Assembly: GCA_029893765.1 (NCBI GenBank)
Contig: JARXZD010000015.1
Span: forward strand, 1-36,714
DNA: 36,714 nt
Source of the DNA: Bacilli bacterium PM5-9
GTDB taxonomy: Bacteria > Bacillota_I > Bacilli_A > JAJDGJ01
Direction of reading: 5' to 3'
Part shown: piece by piece, positions 8,564 to 17,500 of the stretch
Numbering within the stretch: the first letter of the stretch is position 1
Layout: each line of letters begins with the position of its first letter
Notes under the pieces: model-generated
Databases searched by the model: none
Seen by the model: only the letters and a program-made list of their open reading frames with translations
What the model was told of the DNA's origin: nothing
Translations under genes and position numbers: made by a program

Positions 8564-8990
8564 TGGTCCGAATATTAATATGCTTGGTTATCGTGAAACA
8601 GAGCACTATGGGCGTTTAAACTATCAAGAATTGATAAATGAAATTAAAAATAAAGTTCCAAATAGATTTGATGAAATAAATTTTTTCCAATCAAATAGTG
8701 AGGGAAAAATAATTGACTATCTTCATGAAATAACTTTAGAAAATTATGATGCCTTAATTATTAATCCAGGTGCATATGCTCATTATAGTTACGCTATTTA
8801 TGATGCTTTATTAATTTTTAAAGGATATAAAATTGAAGTGCATCTTTCTGATGTTTATAATCGTGATGAGTTTAGAAAAAAATTGGTAACAGCACCAGCT
8901 TGTCAAAACATAATTAGTGGATTAGGAATTGAATCATATTTGAAAGCATTAAGTGAATTAGATGCGTATTTTGAAAAAAATATGTTATAA
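8544..8990 (+). CDS. aroQ: Type II 3-dehydroquinate dehydratase (AroQ)
   Basis: 148 residues, the usual size for the dodecameric type II enzyme that dehydrates 3-dehydroquinate to 3-dehydroshikimate, the substrate of the fused gene just upstream. Diagnostic motifs: INGPNINMLGYRE (Arg17 in the lid), catalytic Tyr22 in HYG, INPGAYAHYS with the catalytic His, and EVHLSDVYNRDEFR. The ATG at 8544 lies inside the end of aroE-aroK and has GAGGAG about eight bases upstream, so the two are translationally coupled. Confidence 0.94.
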   Translation: MKLAIINGPNINMLGYRETEHYGRLNYQELINEIKNKVPNRFDEINFFQSNSEGKIIDYLHEITLENYDALIINPGAYAHYSYAIYDALLIFKGYKIEVHLSDVYNRDEFRKKLVTAPACQNIISGLGIESYLKALSELDAYFEKNML

Positions 8991-8991
8991 T
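8983..8991 (+). promoter_or_regulatory. Extended -10 promoter at the end of aroQ
   Basis: TGT plus TATAAT at 8983-8991 overlaps the aroQ stop codon, 17 bases before the nuclease start. No good -35 is visible. If used, the message would have a very short leader before the TTG start. Confidence 0.4.
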
Positions 8992-9008
8992 ATTATTGGT
9001 GATTAATT

Positions 9009-9494
9009 TTGAAATTGAAGAAAAATAAAAAATATAGTGCTATTGTAATAGTAATAACAACTATTGTAATAGCTTTTGAATTTTATAAAAATAATTTTGG
9101 TAACATTCAAAGTAACTTAGCTAATCAAGTTCAATTAGTTAAATGTATTGATGGTGATACTGCTCAGTTTACTGAAATTGGAAAAACGAGATTTTTATTC
9201 ATTGATACACCAGAAAGTACAAATAAAATTGAACCTTATGGTAAGCAAGCATCAAGGTATACTTGTGATTTACTAAAAAAAGCTAAAGTCATTACATATG
9301 AGTATGATGGTAATAAAAAAGATCGTTATAATCGCACTCTTGCTTGGATTTTTGTTGACAATCAACTGTTACAAGAATTGATTGCTAAAGAGGGTTATGT
9401 AAAAAAGTATTATGATTATAAAGATAATTATAAATATGAATATCGAATAAGAAAAAGCCTTAATGATAAATATCATATTTTTGAGGGGGAGTAA
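9009..9494 (+). CDS. Membrane-anchored thermonuclease (SNase-like)
   Basis: 161 residues: a basic N-terminus and one membrane helix (about residues 9-25, SAIVIVITTIVIAFEF), then a staphylococcal-nuclease fold. The active-site set is present: D48 and D50 of DGDT, R61, D66 and E69 of IDTPES, and R109 in DRYNRTLAW. It should be a calcium-dependent nuclease facing the outside of the membrane, degrading DNA or RNA for nutrition or uptake. The start is TTG at 9009; the ribosome binding site is weak (TGGTG) and no better in-frame start fits the membrane segment. It ends two bases before the ABC transporter start. Confidence 0.86.
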   Translation: MKLKKNKKYSAIVIVITTIVIAFEFYKNNFGNIQSNLANQVQLVKCIDGDTAQFTEIGKTRFLFIDTPESTNKIEPYGKQASRYTCDLLKKAKVITYEYDGNKKDRYNRTLAWIFVDNQLLQELIAKEGYVKKYYDYKDNYKYEYRIRKSLNDKYHIFEGE

Positions 9495-9495
9495 A

Positions 9496-11211
9496 ATGAT
9501 TAAAAAATTTATTAAAGAGTATAAGCCGCATTTGAAAATGTTTTTAGCTGTTTTGTTTTCGTCGATTACAATATCACTGATTGATTTATTTATTCCGACT
9601 TTAACTAGCGTTATTATTAATAATGGAATTGGTGATAAGCAGTATGATTTATTTTTGAAGGTTGCTGTTTTTATGATTGCATTATATTTAATAAGGGTTT
9701 TATTGACATATTTTGTTACTTTAAAAGGTCACATGGTTGGTGTTTCAATTGAGTTTGGTATGCGTCGTAAATTATTTGATAAAATAACTTCGTTACCAGT
9801 TAAGTTTTTTGATAATAACTCAGTAGGACGTTTGATGGCACGTATCACTAATGATTTAAATGAGATATCAGAGGTTGCTCATCATGGCCCTGAAGATTTA
9901 GCGATGGTTGTTATACTTGTAATTGGTTCAGGGATTATGATGTTTAGAATGAATGCTACTTTAGCATTAGTAATTGTTATCTTAATTCCTTTAATTGTTA
10001 TTATAAATGAATTATCAAGAAAGAAGTTTTTTGAAACAAATTTAGATTTAAAAATTAAATTATCTGATATTAATTCACAAACAAATGATACTTTTAGTGG
10101 TATTAGACAGGTTAAGGCTTTTGCAAATGAAGAGTTTGAACTTGAAAAGTTTGATGAAAATAATGATCGCTTCTACTATTCTAAAGAGGCTTCATATCGT
10201 GTTATGGCAAGTTATTTTGCTTCTTTAAAAGGGTTTTTTGGTATTCTTAGTTTAGTAGTTATTATTTTTGGTGGATACCTTGTTTCACAGGGGCAAATGA
10301 ATGTTGGTGAACTAACTGCATTTATTATGTATGTTTCTTTGTTTCAAGAGCCAATAACTAAATTTGCTAATTTCATTACTGAATATAATAAGGCAGCAAG
10401 TGGGTTTTCGCGTTATTTAGAGATAATGGAACTGCCTGCACAATCTGAAAGTAAAAATGCTAAAGAAATTGGTGAAGTGGTTGGAAAAATCGAGTTTAAA
10501 AACGTTTGGTTTCGCTATGATGAGAACAGTGATTATGTTTTAAAAGATTTTAATTTAGTTATTAAACCTGGTGAAACATTGGCATTGGTTGGCGAATCTG
10601 GCGCTGGTAAATCAACAATTTGTAATTTAATAAATCGCTATTATGAAATAGAAAAGGGTAAAATATTAATTGATGGTATTAATATTAAAGAGTTCACTTT
10701 AGCTAGTTTACGCCATCATATTGGATTAGTATCTCAAGATGTTTTTATCTTTTCGGGTACTTTGTATGATAATATTGTTTATGGTGATTTAACAAAAGAT
10801 ACAAAAAGTGTTAAAAAAGCTTGTGAGAATGCAAAACTTGAAAGCTTGGTTAATGAGCTTGATTATGGTTATGATAGTTACATTGGTGAGCGTGGTGTTA
10901 AGCTTTCTGGTGGTCAAAAACAAAGGTTATCTTTAGCAAGGGTTTTCTTAAAAAATCCTTCTATTATGATTTTAGATGAGGCTACTAGTGCTCTTGATAA
11001 TAAAACTGAAAAAGAGATTCAAGGTGTTATTGAAAAACTTAGTAAGAATAGAACAAATATTGTTGTTGCTCATCGCTTAAGTACGATTGAGAATGCTGAT
11101 AAAATTGTTGTTGTCTCTAAAAATGGTATTGAAGAATCTGGTACTCATCAAGAGCTTTTAGATAAGAAAGGTCAATATTATCAACTATATAATGCATCAC
11201 TAAAGATTTAG
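9496..11211 (+). CDS. ABC exporter, fused permease and ATPase (half-transporter)
   Basis: 571 residues with an N-terminal six-helix ABC exporter membrane domain (about 1-310) and a C-terminal nucleotide-binding domain. In the latter: Walker A GESGAGKST from residue 366, Q-loop VSQD, signature LSGGQ at 470-474, Walker B IMILDEATSALD and the H-loop VAHRLST. This is the BmrA/MsbA type that works as a dimer exporting drugs, lipids or peptides; the substrate cannot be told. The start is placed at the ATG at 9496, after a GAGGGGGAG site; the frame stays open further upstream but without such a site. With the nuclease it forms a two-gene unit ended by a hairpin overlapping its own stop codon. Confidence 0.9.
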   Translation: MIKKFIKEYKPHLKMFLAVLFSSITISLIDLFIPTLTSVIINNGIGDKQYDLFLKVAVFMIALYLIRVLLTYFVTLKGHMVGVSIEFGMRRKLFDKITSLPVKFFDNNSVGRLMARITNDLNEISEVAHHGPEDLAMVVILVIGSGIMMFRMNATLALVIVILIPLIVIINELSRKKFFETNLDLKIKLSDINSQTNDTFSGIRQVKAFANEEFELEKFDENNDRFYYSKEASYRVMASYFASLKGFFGILSLVVIIFGGYLVSQGQMNVGELTAFIMYVSLFQEPITKFANFITEYNKAASGFSRYLEIMELPAQSESKNAKEIGEVVGKIEFKNVWFRYDENSDYVLKDFNLVIKPGETLALVGESGAGKSTICNLINRYYEIEKGKILIDGINIKEFTLASLRHHIGLVSQDVFIFSGTLYDNIVYGDLTKDTKSVKKACENAKLESLVNELDYGYDSYIGERGVKLSGGQKQRLSLARVFLKNPSIMILDEATSALDNKTEKEIQGVIEKLSKNRTNIVVAHRLSTIENADKIVVVSKNGIEESGTHQELLDKKGQYYQLYNASLKI

Positions 11212-11232
11212 AAGTCTTATAGGCTTCTTTTT
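11210..11232 (+). terminator. Intrinsic terminator after the ABC exporter
   Basis: AGAAGTC (11210-11216) pairs with GGCTTCT (11222-11228), with one G-U pair and a TTATA loop, followed by five T. The stem begins within the TAG stop codon. Confidence 0.75.
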
Positions 11233-11276
11233 CTTCATTATAATGCATTTTTTTGAAGAAAAAAACTCATAAGATA

Positions 11277-11305
11277 TTGACTGTTGGCTCAATGCATGGT
11301 ATTAT
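11277..11305 (+). promoter_or_regulatory. tRNA operon promoter
   Basis: TTGACT at 11277-11282 and TATTAT at 11300-11305 are separated by exactly 17 bases, with a TG one base before the -10. The first tRNA starts 21 bases after the -10. It is one of the best housekeeping promoters in the window, as expected for stable RNA. Confidence 0.85.
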
Positions 11306-11326
11306 TATTAGGCGTTGATATTTTAG

Positions 11327-11403
11327 GGGCCTGTAGCTCAGTTGGTTAGAGCACACGACTGATAATCGTGAGGTCGGAAGTTCGAGTCTTCTCAGGCCCA
11401 CCA
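11327..11403 (+). tRNA. tRNA-Ile (GAT), first copy
   Basis: 77 nt with a 7-bp acceptor (GGGCCTG with CAGGCCC), discriminator A and encoded CCA. The anticodon loop CTGATAA gives GAT at 11361-11363, and the TTCGAGT T-loop is present. Confidence 0.96.
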
Positions 11404-11421
11404 TTTAATATTACGTTTTAG

Positions 11422-11498
11422 GGGCCTGTAGCTCAGTTGGTTAGAGCACACGACTGATAATCGTGAGGTCGGAAGTTCGAGTCTTCTCAGGCCCACCA
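11422..11498 (+). tRNA. tRNA-Ile (GAT), second identical copy
   Basis: Same 77-base sequence as the copy 95 bases upstream, and the preceding TTTTAG is also repeated. This indicates a recent tandem duplication of the whole unit. Confidence 0.96.
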
Positions 11499-11510
11499 TT
11501 TTAAATTTTA

Positions 11511-11586
11511 GGGGCTATAGCTCAGCTGGGAGAGCACCTGCCTTGCACGCAGGGGGTCAGCGGTTCGATCCCGCTTAGCTCCACCA
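11511..11586 (+). tRNA. tRNA-Ala (TGC)
   Basis: 76 nt; acceptor GGGGCTA pairs with TAGCTCC (one G-U pair), discriminator A, encoded CCA. Anticodon TGC at 11544-11546. Confidence 0.96.
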
Positions 11587-11604
11587 TTTTTAAGGAATGA
11601 TCTT

Positions 11605-11973
11605 ATGAAATTTACTTATGAACACAATAATGTAAATGTTATGGATTTAGATGATAGTTTAAAATTCTATAATGATGCTTTAAATTTAAAAGAGTGTCGA
11701 AGAATTGAAGCTGAAGATGGTTCATTTATTATTACTTATTTAAAACCACAGGGTGGTAGTAACTTAGTTGAATTAACTTGGCTTAGAGATTGGGATAAAC
11801 CTTATAATCTAGGTGATAATGAATTTCATATGGCATTTAGAGTAGATGATTTTGATGCAGCATTTAAACTTCATCAAGAGATGGATGTTGTTGTATTTGA
11901 AAATCAAGATATGGGTATTTATTTTATTGCTGATCCTGATGGATATTGGATTGAAATATTACCTACTAAATAA
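11605..11973 (+). CDS. Glyoxalase I-like (VOC family) protein inside the tRNA array
   Basis: 122 residues with the paired beta-alpha-beta-beta-beta modules of the vicinal-oxygen-chelate fold. The four metal ligands of glyoxalase I are all in place: H7, E56 (LVELTW), H75 (FHMAF) and E117 (YWIEIL). A lactoylglutathione-lyase-type activity on methylglyoxal adducts is therefore likely, although the thiol cofactor in this organism is unknown. The ATG follows AAGGAATGA. The gene lies 18 bases after tRNA-Ala and 9 bases before tRNA-Val, with no promoter or terminator of its own, so it is transcribed as part of the tRNA operon and must be released or translated from that transcript. Confidence 0.86.
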   Translation: MKFTYEHNNVNVMDLDDSLKFYNDALNLKECRRIEAEDGSFIITYLKPQGGSNLVELTWLRDWDKPYNLGDNEFHMAFRVDDFDAAFKLHQEMDVVVFENQDMGIYFIADPDGYWIEILPTK

Positions 11974-11982
11974 TTAAATATT

Positions 11983-12058
11983 GGTCGTTTAGCTCAGTTG
12001 GGAGAGCATCTGCCTTACAAGCAGAGGGTCGGCGGTTCGAGCCCGTCAACGACCACCA
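11983..12058 (+). tRNA. tRNA-Val (TAC)
   Basis: 76 nt; acceptor GGTCGTT pairs with AACGACC, discriminator A, encoded CCA. Anticodon TAC at 12016-12018. Confidence 0.96.
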
Positions 12059-12060
12059 TT

Positions 12061-12136
<76 letters not shown>

Positions 12137-12143
12137 TTGTATT

Positions 12144-12219
12144 GTCCTGTTAGCTCAGATGGTAGAGCATCTGACTTTTAATCAGAGGGTCATAGGTTCG
12201 AATCCTATACAGGACACCA
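12144..12219 (+). tRNA. tRNA-Lys (TTT)
   Basis: 76 nt; acceptor GTCCTGT pairs with ACAGGAC, encoded CCA. Anticodon TTT at 12177-12179 in a CTTTTAA loop. Confidence 0.96.
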
Positions 12220-12224
12220 TTTAT

Positions 12225-12308
12225 GCGGATGTGGCGGAACTGGCAGACGCGCTAGACTTAGGATCTAGTGTCTATGACGTGCAGGTTCGATTCCTGTCAT
12301 CCGCACCA
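12225..12308 (+). tRNA. tRNA-Leu (TAG)
   Basis: 84 nt with the long variable arm of a class II tRNA. Acceptor GCGGATG pairs with CATCCGC, encoded CCA. Anticodon TAG at 12259-12261. It is the last tRNA before the terminator and the abiE region. Confidence 0.95.
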
Positions 12309-12317
12309 TAAAACGAT

Positions 12318-12345
12318 AAAACACCTTTAAATAGGTGTTTTTTTA
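12318..12345 (+). terminator. tRNA operon terminator
   Basis: AAAACACCT (12318-12326) pairs perfectly with AGGTGTTTT (12333-12341) around TTAAAT, followed by T. Confidence 0.88.
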
Positions 12346-12800
12346 ATATAAAAAAAAGACAGTCAACATTTCGGTCAACAATCTTGTTAAATAATATCTA
12401 GTATTTTGTTCATCATTGATGTTTCAGTATTAGTATATGAATGTAATGACTAAGTAAATTTATACTAAATAAGTTTGAAAGAGTTGTAATTGTATTTGTA
12501 GTTTCAATGTCATTTTCACTAGATGTGGAATCATCGCTTGTATGATTCTTGATGAAAATTAATAATGCAACATTATTAGATAATATGGGTTTAAATATTA
12601 TTTTTGTTTAATAATTAATTATGATATTGAGTTTTTGGATAACTTTAATCTTGTAGAATTTCAATTTTGGCATTTAAACATAAAATTCTTTTGTTCTCAA
12701 ATTCAATGCCTTTACAATAACTAAAAACAGTGCATAGAAAAGGATTAGAACTTATATAAATATATTATTTTAATGTTTATTATAATAACTTCAAATTTAG
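12346..12800. other. Gene-poor AT-rich gap between the tRNA operon and abiE
   Basis: About 455 bases with no gene that can be supported. On the minus strand one frame between about 12610 and 12380 stays open for roughly 75 codons and reads as low-complexity Ser/Thr/Asn-rich protein without a start or ribosome binding site; it may be a decayed remnant or chance. No copy of the tRNA-Leu 3' end that would mark an integration site was seen here or after abiEii. Confidence 0.5.
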
Positions 12801-12837
12801 TTGCCTCCTTTTAGCGAAAATATGTTATAATATTCGC
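12801..12837 (+). promoter_or_regulatory. abiE promoter with overlapping inverted repeat (putative AbiEi operator)
   Basis: TGT plus TATAAT at 12823-12831 forms an extended -10, with a TTGCCT 19 bases upstream as a loose -35. An imperfect 24-bp inverted repeat, GCGAA (12814-12818) to TTCGC (12833-12837), is nearly centred on the -10. AbiEi antitoxins studied in Streptococcus agalactiae repress their own operon by binding inverted repeats in the promoter, so this is the natural operator candidate. Confidence 0.6.
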
Positions 12838-12861
12838 ATAAAGAAGGCAGAGGTGTTTGGT

Positions 12862-13452
12862 ATGCAAGAATCAATAATACTTGATATAGTGAAAAAAAAT
12901 AATGGATATATTACAAGGTCGGAGTTAAAGTCTAAAAATATAAATCCCAAAATACTTACAAGAATGGTTGAAAAGGGCCTACTAGAAAGAGTAGATCGAG
13001 GAATATATTTCGATACAATGAATGATAGTTTTGAAGATCCGTATTACATTTTTCAACTTAGATACCCTGGTACTATTTATTCTCATTTCACTGCTTTGCA
13101 TTTTCATGGTATGACAGAAAAAATTCCATATACAAAAGATATTACAGTAGCAAACAAAAGAGGAAAAAAGAATTTTCCAGGATTTAATGTTTATTATGTT
13201 TCTAGTAAAGAAAATCTAGAATTGGGTATTGAAAAAGTGCTAACTGAATATGGTAATTATGTAAAATGTTATGATATTGAACGAACTATATGTGATATTA
13301 TTAAAAGCATTGGACGACAAGATGTTGAACAAGTTAAAAAGGTGCTAAAAGCATATTCGAATAGTTTGAATTTTTCTAAAATAAGAAAATATGCTATTAA
13401 GCTAAATGTCTATGATAAAGTAATGGAATATATAGGGAGGTATATTGAATAA
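12862..13452 (+). CDS. abiEi: AbiEi-type antitoxin / transcriptional repressor
   Basis: 196 residues. The N-terminal ~45 residues form a winged helix (ILDIVKKNNGYITRSELKSKNI ending in ERVDRGIY), the AbiEi_4 pattern, followed by the larger C-terminal antitoxin domain (YSHFTALHFHGMTEKIP, then CYDIERTICDIIK). AbiEi neutralises AbiEii indirectly and represses the operon; the pair is a type IV toxin-antitoxin and abortive phage-infection system. The start is taken as the ATG at 12862, eight bases after AGAGG; a GTG at 12853 lies inside that site. It shares one base with abiEii (TAATG), so the two are translated together. Confidence 0.88.
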   Translation: MQESIILDIVKKNNGYITRSELKSKNINPKILTRMVEKGLLERVDRGIYFDTMNDSFEDPYYIFQLRYPGTIYSHFTALHFHGMTEKIPYTKDITVANKRGKKNFPGFNVYYVSSKENLELGIEKVLTEYGNYVKCYDIERTICDIIKSIGRQDVEQVKKVLKAYSNSLNFSKIRKYAIKLNVYDKVMEYIGRYIE

Positions 13453-14285
13453 TGAAAGCCCAAAGTTTAAAAAGTAATATTAATAATTTACATAAAGAGA
13501 TTAGGGTTGAAAAGAATATAATTCTAAAATTTTATATTTTTGAAAGATTTATCGAGAGATTATCAAAAAGTAGTTATAAAAATAATTTTATTGTCAAAGG
13601 TGGTTATATTTTATCTAATGTGTTAGGCTACAAGGGTAGAACAACTAAAGATATAGATTTTTCAGTAAAATATGTTGAGTTTACTTATGATGAAATTGTA
13701 AGAATTATTACTGAAATTATTGCAATAAATCTAGACGATGATGTTAACTTCAATATGATAAAGGTCATAAAGATAAAAGATGAAGATGATTATAGTGGTT
13801 ATAGAGTATTTTTAGAAGCTAAAATAGTTAATATAACCGAAAGAATTTATATTGATTTAGCGACTGGAGATAAAATAACGCCTAGTGCTATAACATTCAC
13901 TTTTAAAAAATTGTTTGATGATTCAAAAATATCAATATTATCATATAATTTTGAAACAATGCTATCTGAAAAAATAGAAACAATTTTGACTAAAGCAGAA
14001 ATAAGTAGCCGAATGAAAGATTACTATGACATTTATATTATTTATTCACTTTTCTATAACGAAATAGATAACGATTTGTTAATTACAGCATTAGATAATA
14101 CAACAACTAAGCGAGGAACAAAATACATTTATGATGAATATATTGAAATACTAAACAGAATTGCTTCTAGTATAAATTTAGAAAAATTATGGAAACAATA
14201 TCTTAATAGTAATGATATTAAGGATGATATTAAAATAGAAGATATTACTAAAATAATATATAAAATTATAAGCAATGATTCTTAG
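13452..14285 (+). CDS. abiEii: AbiEii-type nucleotidyltransferase toxin
   Basis: 277 residues, the size of typical AbiEii/AbiGii toxins. The nucleotidyltransferase core shows FIVKGGYILS (KGG at 49-51) and the R63-T-T-K-D67-I-D69 metal-binding motif; further on, KIETILTKAEISSRMKDYYDIYII is the conserved C-terminal segment with its invariant Lys, Arg and Asp. Members transfer nucleotides to target molecules (tRNA acceptor stems for the related MenT toxins) and stop growth. GGGAGG at the end of abiEi serves as ribosome binding site. All visible catalytic residues are intact, so the toxin is probably functional. Lying next to seven tRNA genes is suggestive of a tRNA-site insertion, but no attachment repeat was found. 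Confidence 0.9.
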   Translation: MKAQSLKSNINNLHKEIRVEKNIILKFYIFERFIERLSKSSYKNNFIVKGGYILSNVLGYKGRTTKDIDFSVKYVEFTYDEIVRIITEIIAINLDDDVNFNMIKVIKIKDEDDYSGYRVFLEAKIVNITERIYIDLATGDKITPSAITFTFKKLFDDSKISILSYNFETMLSEKIETILTKAEISSRMKDYYDIYIIYSLFYNEIDNDLLITALDNTTTKRGTKYIYDEYIEILNRIASSINLEKLWKQYLNSNDIKDDIKIEDITKIIYKIISNDS

Positions 14286-14356
14286 ATTCTTGTTTTAATT
14301 GTTTTACAAATTATATAATATATTGAATTTGTAGCAATTTTTTTCAATTTAATTCT

Positions 14357-14382
14357 AAGCTTTATTAAAAGGGCTTTTTTGA
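14357..14382 (+). terminator. Possible weak terminator after abiEii
   Basis: AAGC (14357-14360) can pair with GCTT (14373-14376), extended imperfectly inside, followed by a run of six T. A second candidate hairpin (14442-14452 with 14470-14481) lies downstream. Neither is strong. Confidence 0.35.
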
Positions 14383-14518
14383 TGTCTAAATATAAGCTTC
14401 TCTTTTCTATATTTAAAAAAGAACAAATTTAATTTATAATGAAAAACATTTTAATCAACAGTTAAATAAGAAAATGCTTTTTGTAAACACATAGATAACA
14501 AAAACTAATGCTATTAAT

Positions 14519-14547
14519 TTGTTTTGTTGTTTAATTTATGTTAAAAT
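14519..14547 (+). promoter_or_regulatory. Promoter of the beta-helix surface protein gene
   Basis: TTGTTT at 14519-14524, a 17-base spacer and TAAAAT at 14542-14547 preceded by TGT (extended -10). The start codon is about 37 bases downstream. Confidence 0.7.
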
Positions 14548-14583
14548 GATAATGAATTATTGTGCGTAAAGGGGGCGTTTTTG

Positions 14584-17500
14584 TTGGTTAAAAGTTTTTT
14601 TAGAAAAAAATTAATAGTATTAATAACATTAATAGCCGTTTTAGTGTGTTTAAATATGGACATTTTTGCAAATGAAACAAATAATTCTACAATAACAGGG
14701 TTTGTTTGGGCAGACAAAAACAACGATGGAATAATGAACTCAAATGAAAGTAAAATAAGTAATGCAAAAGTATTATTATTTGATGCAAAAAACAAAAAAG
14801 AAAGTGTTAAAGAAGTAAAAACTAATAGCAATGGGAAATATACTTTTAATCAATTAAAAGAAGGAACATATATAATTGGAATTAATAAACAAGCAATAAG
14901 CGAAGTTGAATACTTAATTCCAATGAAAGCAATACAAAAAGGAAATGATAATAAATTTGATGCAGATTTTTCAAATGAGCCATTTTTATCATATAGTGAG
15001 ACAATCAAAATTGAAAACAATGATATTAAAGAAGATATAAATGCAGGAATGAGATTTGATATTAAAATAGCACCTTTATCAGGAAATTATACTGTTAATG
15101 AGGGAATGACAATAGGAACATTTACAACCTTACAACAAGCAGTAAATAGTTGTAGTAGCAATTGTGTAATAACAGCAAATATTAATGATAGTAATCTAGG
15201 AGCAGTAGTTAGTATACCAGCAAACCTAAAAGTAAAACTTACTTCATCAACAACAGCTAAAACAATATATCAACTTGCTAATGAAAGACATATTACTTTA
15301 GCAAACAATAGTGAGTTAACACTTGAAAATATAATATTAGAAGGTAGTGGCTTAACATCTGGAACTTCGTATAATGGAGGTATAAACGTTGAATCACATG
15401 CTAAATTGATAGTTGGAGAAAATGCAATTATCCAAAAATGCTATGCAGTAGATGGTGGTGGTGTATATTCTAATCTAGGGATTATCGACATAAATAAAGG
15501 ATTAATCACAAATAACATAGCCACAGTAGATGGGGGAGGTATTAGAGCAACGTCGTCTGCAGTTAATATTACTAATGGTACATTATCACTTAATAAAGCG
15601 CCAAATGGTGCAGGTATATCTGCCAATAGTGCAAGTTCAGTTGAGATGACTCAAGGGAATATTACTAATAATACTAATGCTAATAGAGGCGGTGGAGTAA
15701 ATATTGATGGTGGTACTATTTTTGTTATGAATAGTGGTATTATCAGTGAAAATGAAGCAAATGATGGAGGAGCAATTATCGCTGGAAGTTCTTCTGATAT
15801 TATAATTAATGGTGGTACAATAAATGCTAATGAAGCAAATAATAATGGAGGAGCAGTTTATCTTGAAAATTATTCTGAGCTTAATGTAGGAACTGGTGCA
15901 ATAATATCTGAAAATATTACTGCAAATGATGGTGGTGGAATTTTTGCAAATAGTGATTGTCCAATAATTCTTGGTGGAGCAACTATTTCAAATAATATAG
16001 CAACCAATGGAATAGCAGGTGGAATTCGTTCGCAAAATAGTACTTTAACAATGAATGATACAATATTGAGCGGTAATGAAGCACTTAAAAGTGATGGAGG
16101 AGCTATTAGAGCAACTGATACTAAAATAACCATGACAGGTGTTAACATAAACAATAATAAAGCAGCTCATGGTGCAGGAGTTTCAACTAATGGTAGTACT
16201 GCTAAAATAGATTTTTATAGTGGTAGTATTACAAAAAATATTGCAACTGGACGTGGTGGCGGAGTAAATATTGATGGCGGTGTAGTTTTTACACTATATA
16301 CTGGTACAGTGAGTCAAAATACAGCAAAAGATGGTGCAGGCGTAATTGTTGATAAATCAACTTTTGTTCTAAAGGATGGTCAAATAAAAGAAAATGATGT
16401 AATAGATGATGGTGGTGGATTTAAACTAGAAAGTAATTCTACTTTAACAATTGAAAAAGGTGACATAATTGATAATGAATCTGGGCGAGATGGAGGAGCT
16501 ATTCGTTCAAGTAATTCAATAATCAATATAACAACTGTTGAAATTACAGGTAATTTAGCTCCGTTTGGTGCAGGAATTTCAGCGAATGGTGCAAGTACTA
16601 TTTCAATGAGCGATGGAAATATTTCAGGAAATGTATCTCATGATCGTGGTGGTGGAGTTAATATAGATGATGGAACAACTTTCACTATGCTTGATGGTGT
16701 AATAAATAATAATCAAGCACAATATGGTGGTGGAATTATTGCTACTAAAAACTCAATTATAAACATTACAACAGGACAAATTAATGATAATATGGTATCA
16801 CGAAATGGTGGAGGAGTTCATTTAAGTAGTGATTCTAATTTATCTTTAAATGGCGGTAGTATTTCTTCAAATAGTGCAGGTTATCAAGGTGGAGGTATTT
16901 TCACAGAAGATTATAGTTACTTTAATCCGGTTGATACAACAAAATACTCTAATCTAAATATAGCAAGCGCAGCAATTGTTTCTCTAAATACAGCAGATAT
17001 TACTGAAGTAAAACCTAATAATTATGCAACATTCACTAATTTTGATGGAAATTTATTAACAAATGATCAAATAAATTATATAAATATGGTAGGATTGACA
17101 TATGATTCAAATAATGGAAGTGGTATTAAATCATCAATGGAATATCATCCATACAATACTGCAATAACTTGGAAAAGTGCTGAAACATTAGGCTTTAATC
17201 CACCACAACCATGGATGGAGTTAGATTATTGGAGTAATAAAGCAGGCGGTATAGATGATGGTGGCATTAAATATCCTAATCCATACAATATTACTGATAC
17301 AATTACTGTATATGCAATTTGGAAAGCTCAAAGCGGTACAATAAGTGGTTATGTCTTTAATGATTTAAATGGTAATGGAGTATATGATAGTAGCGAGGGA
17401 TTAGCCAATAGAAATGTAAAGTTATATAAAAAAGTTAATGGTGTATTTGTAGATACAACACTAATCACAACTACAGATACTGATGGTTTATACAAAATTA

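Noticed and set aside
12380-12610. A ~75-codon minus-strand frame as a decayed integrase
   Set aside because: Low-complexity Ser/Thr/Asn sequence without a start, ribosome binding site or any integrase motif; tRNA proximity alone is not enough.
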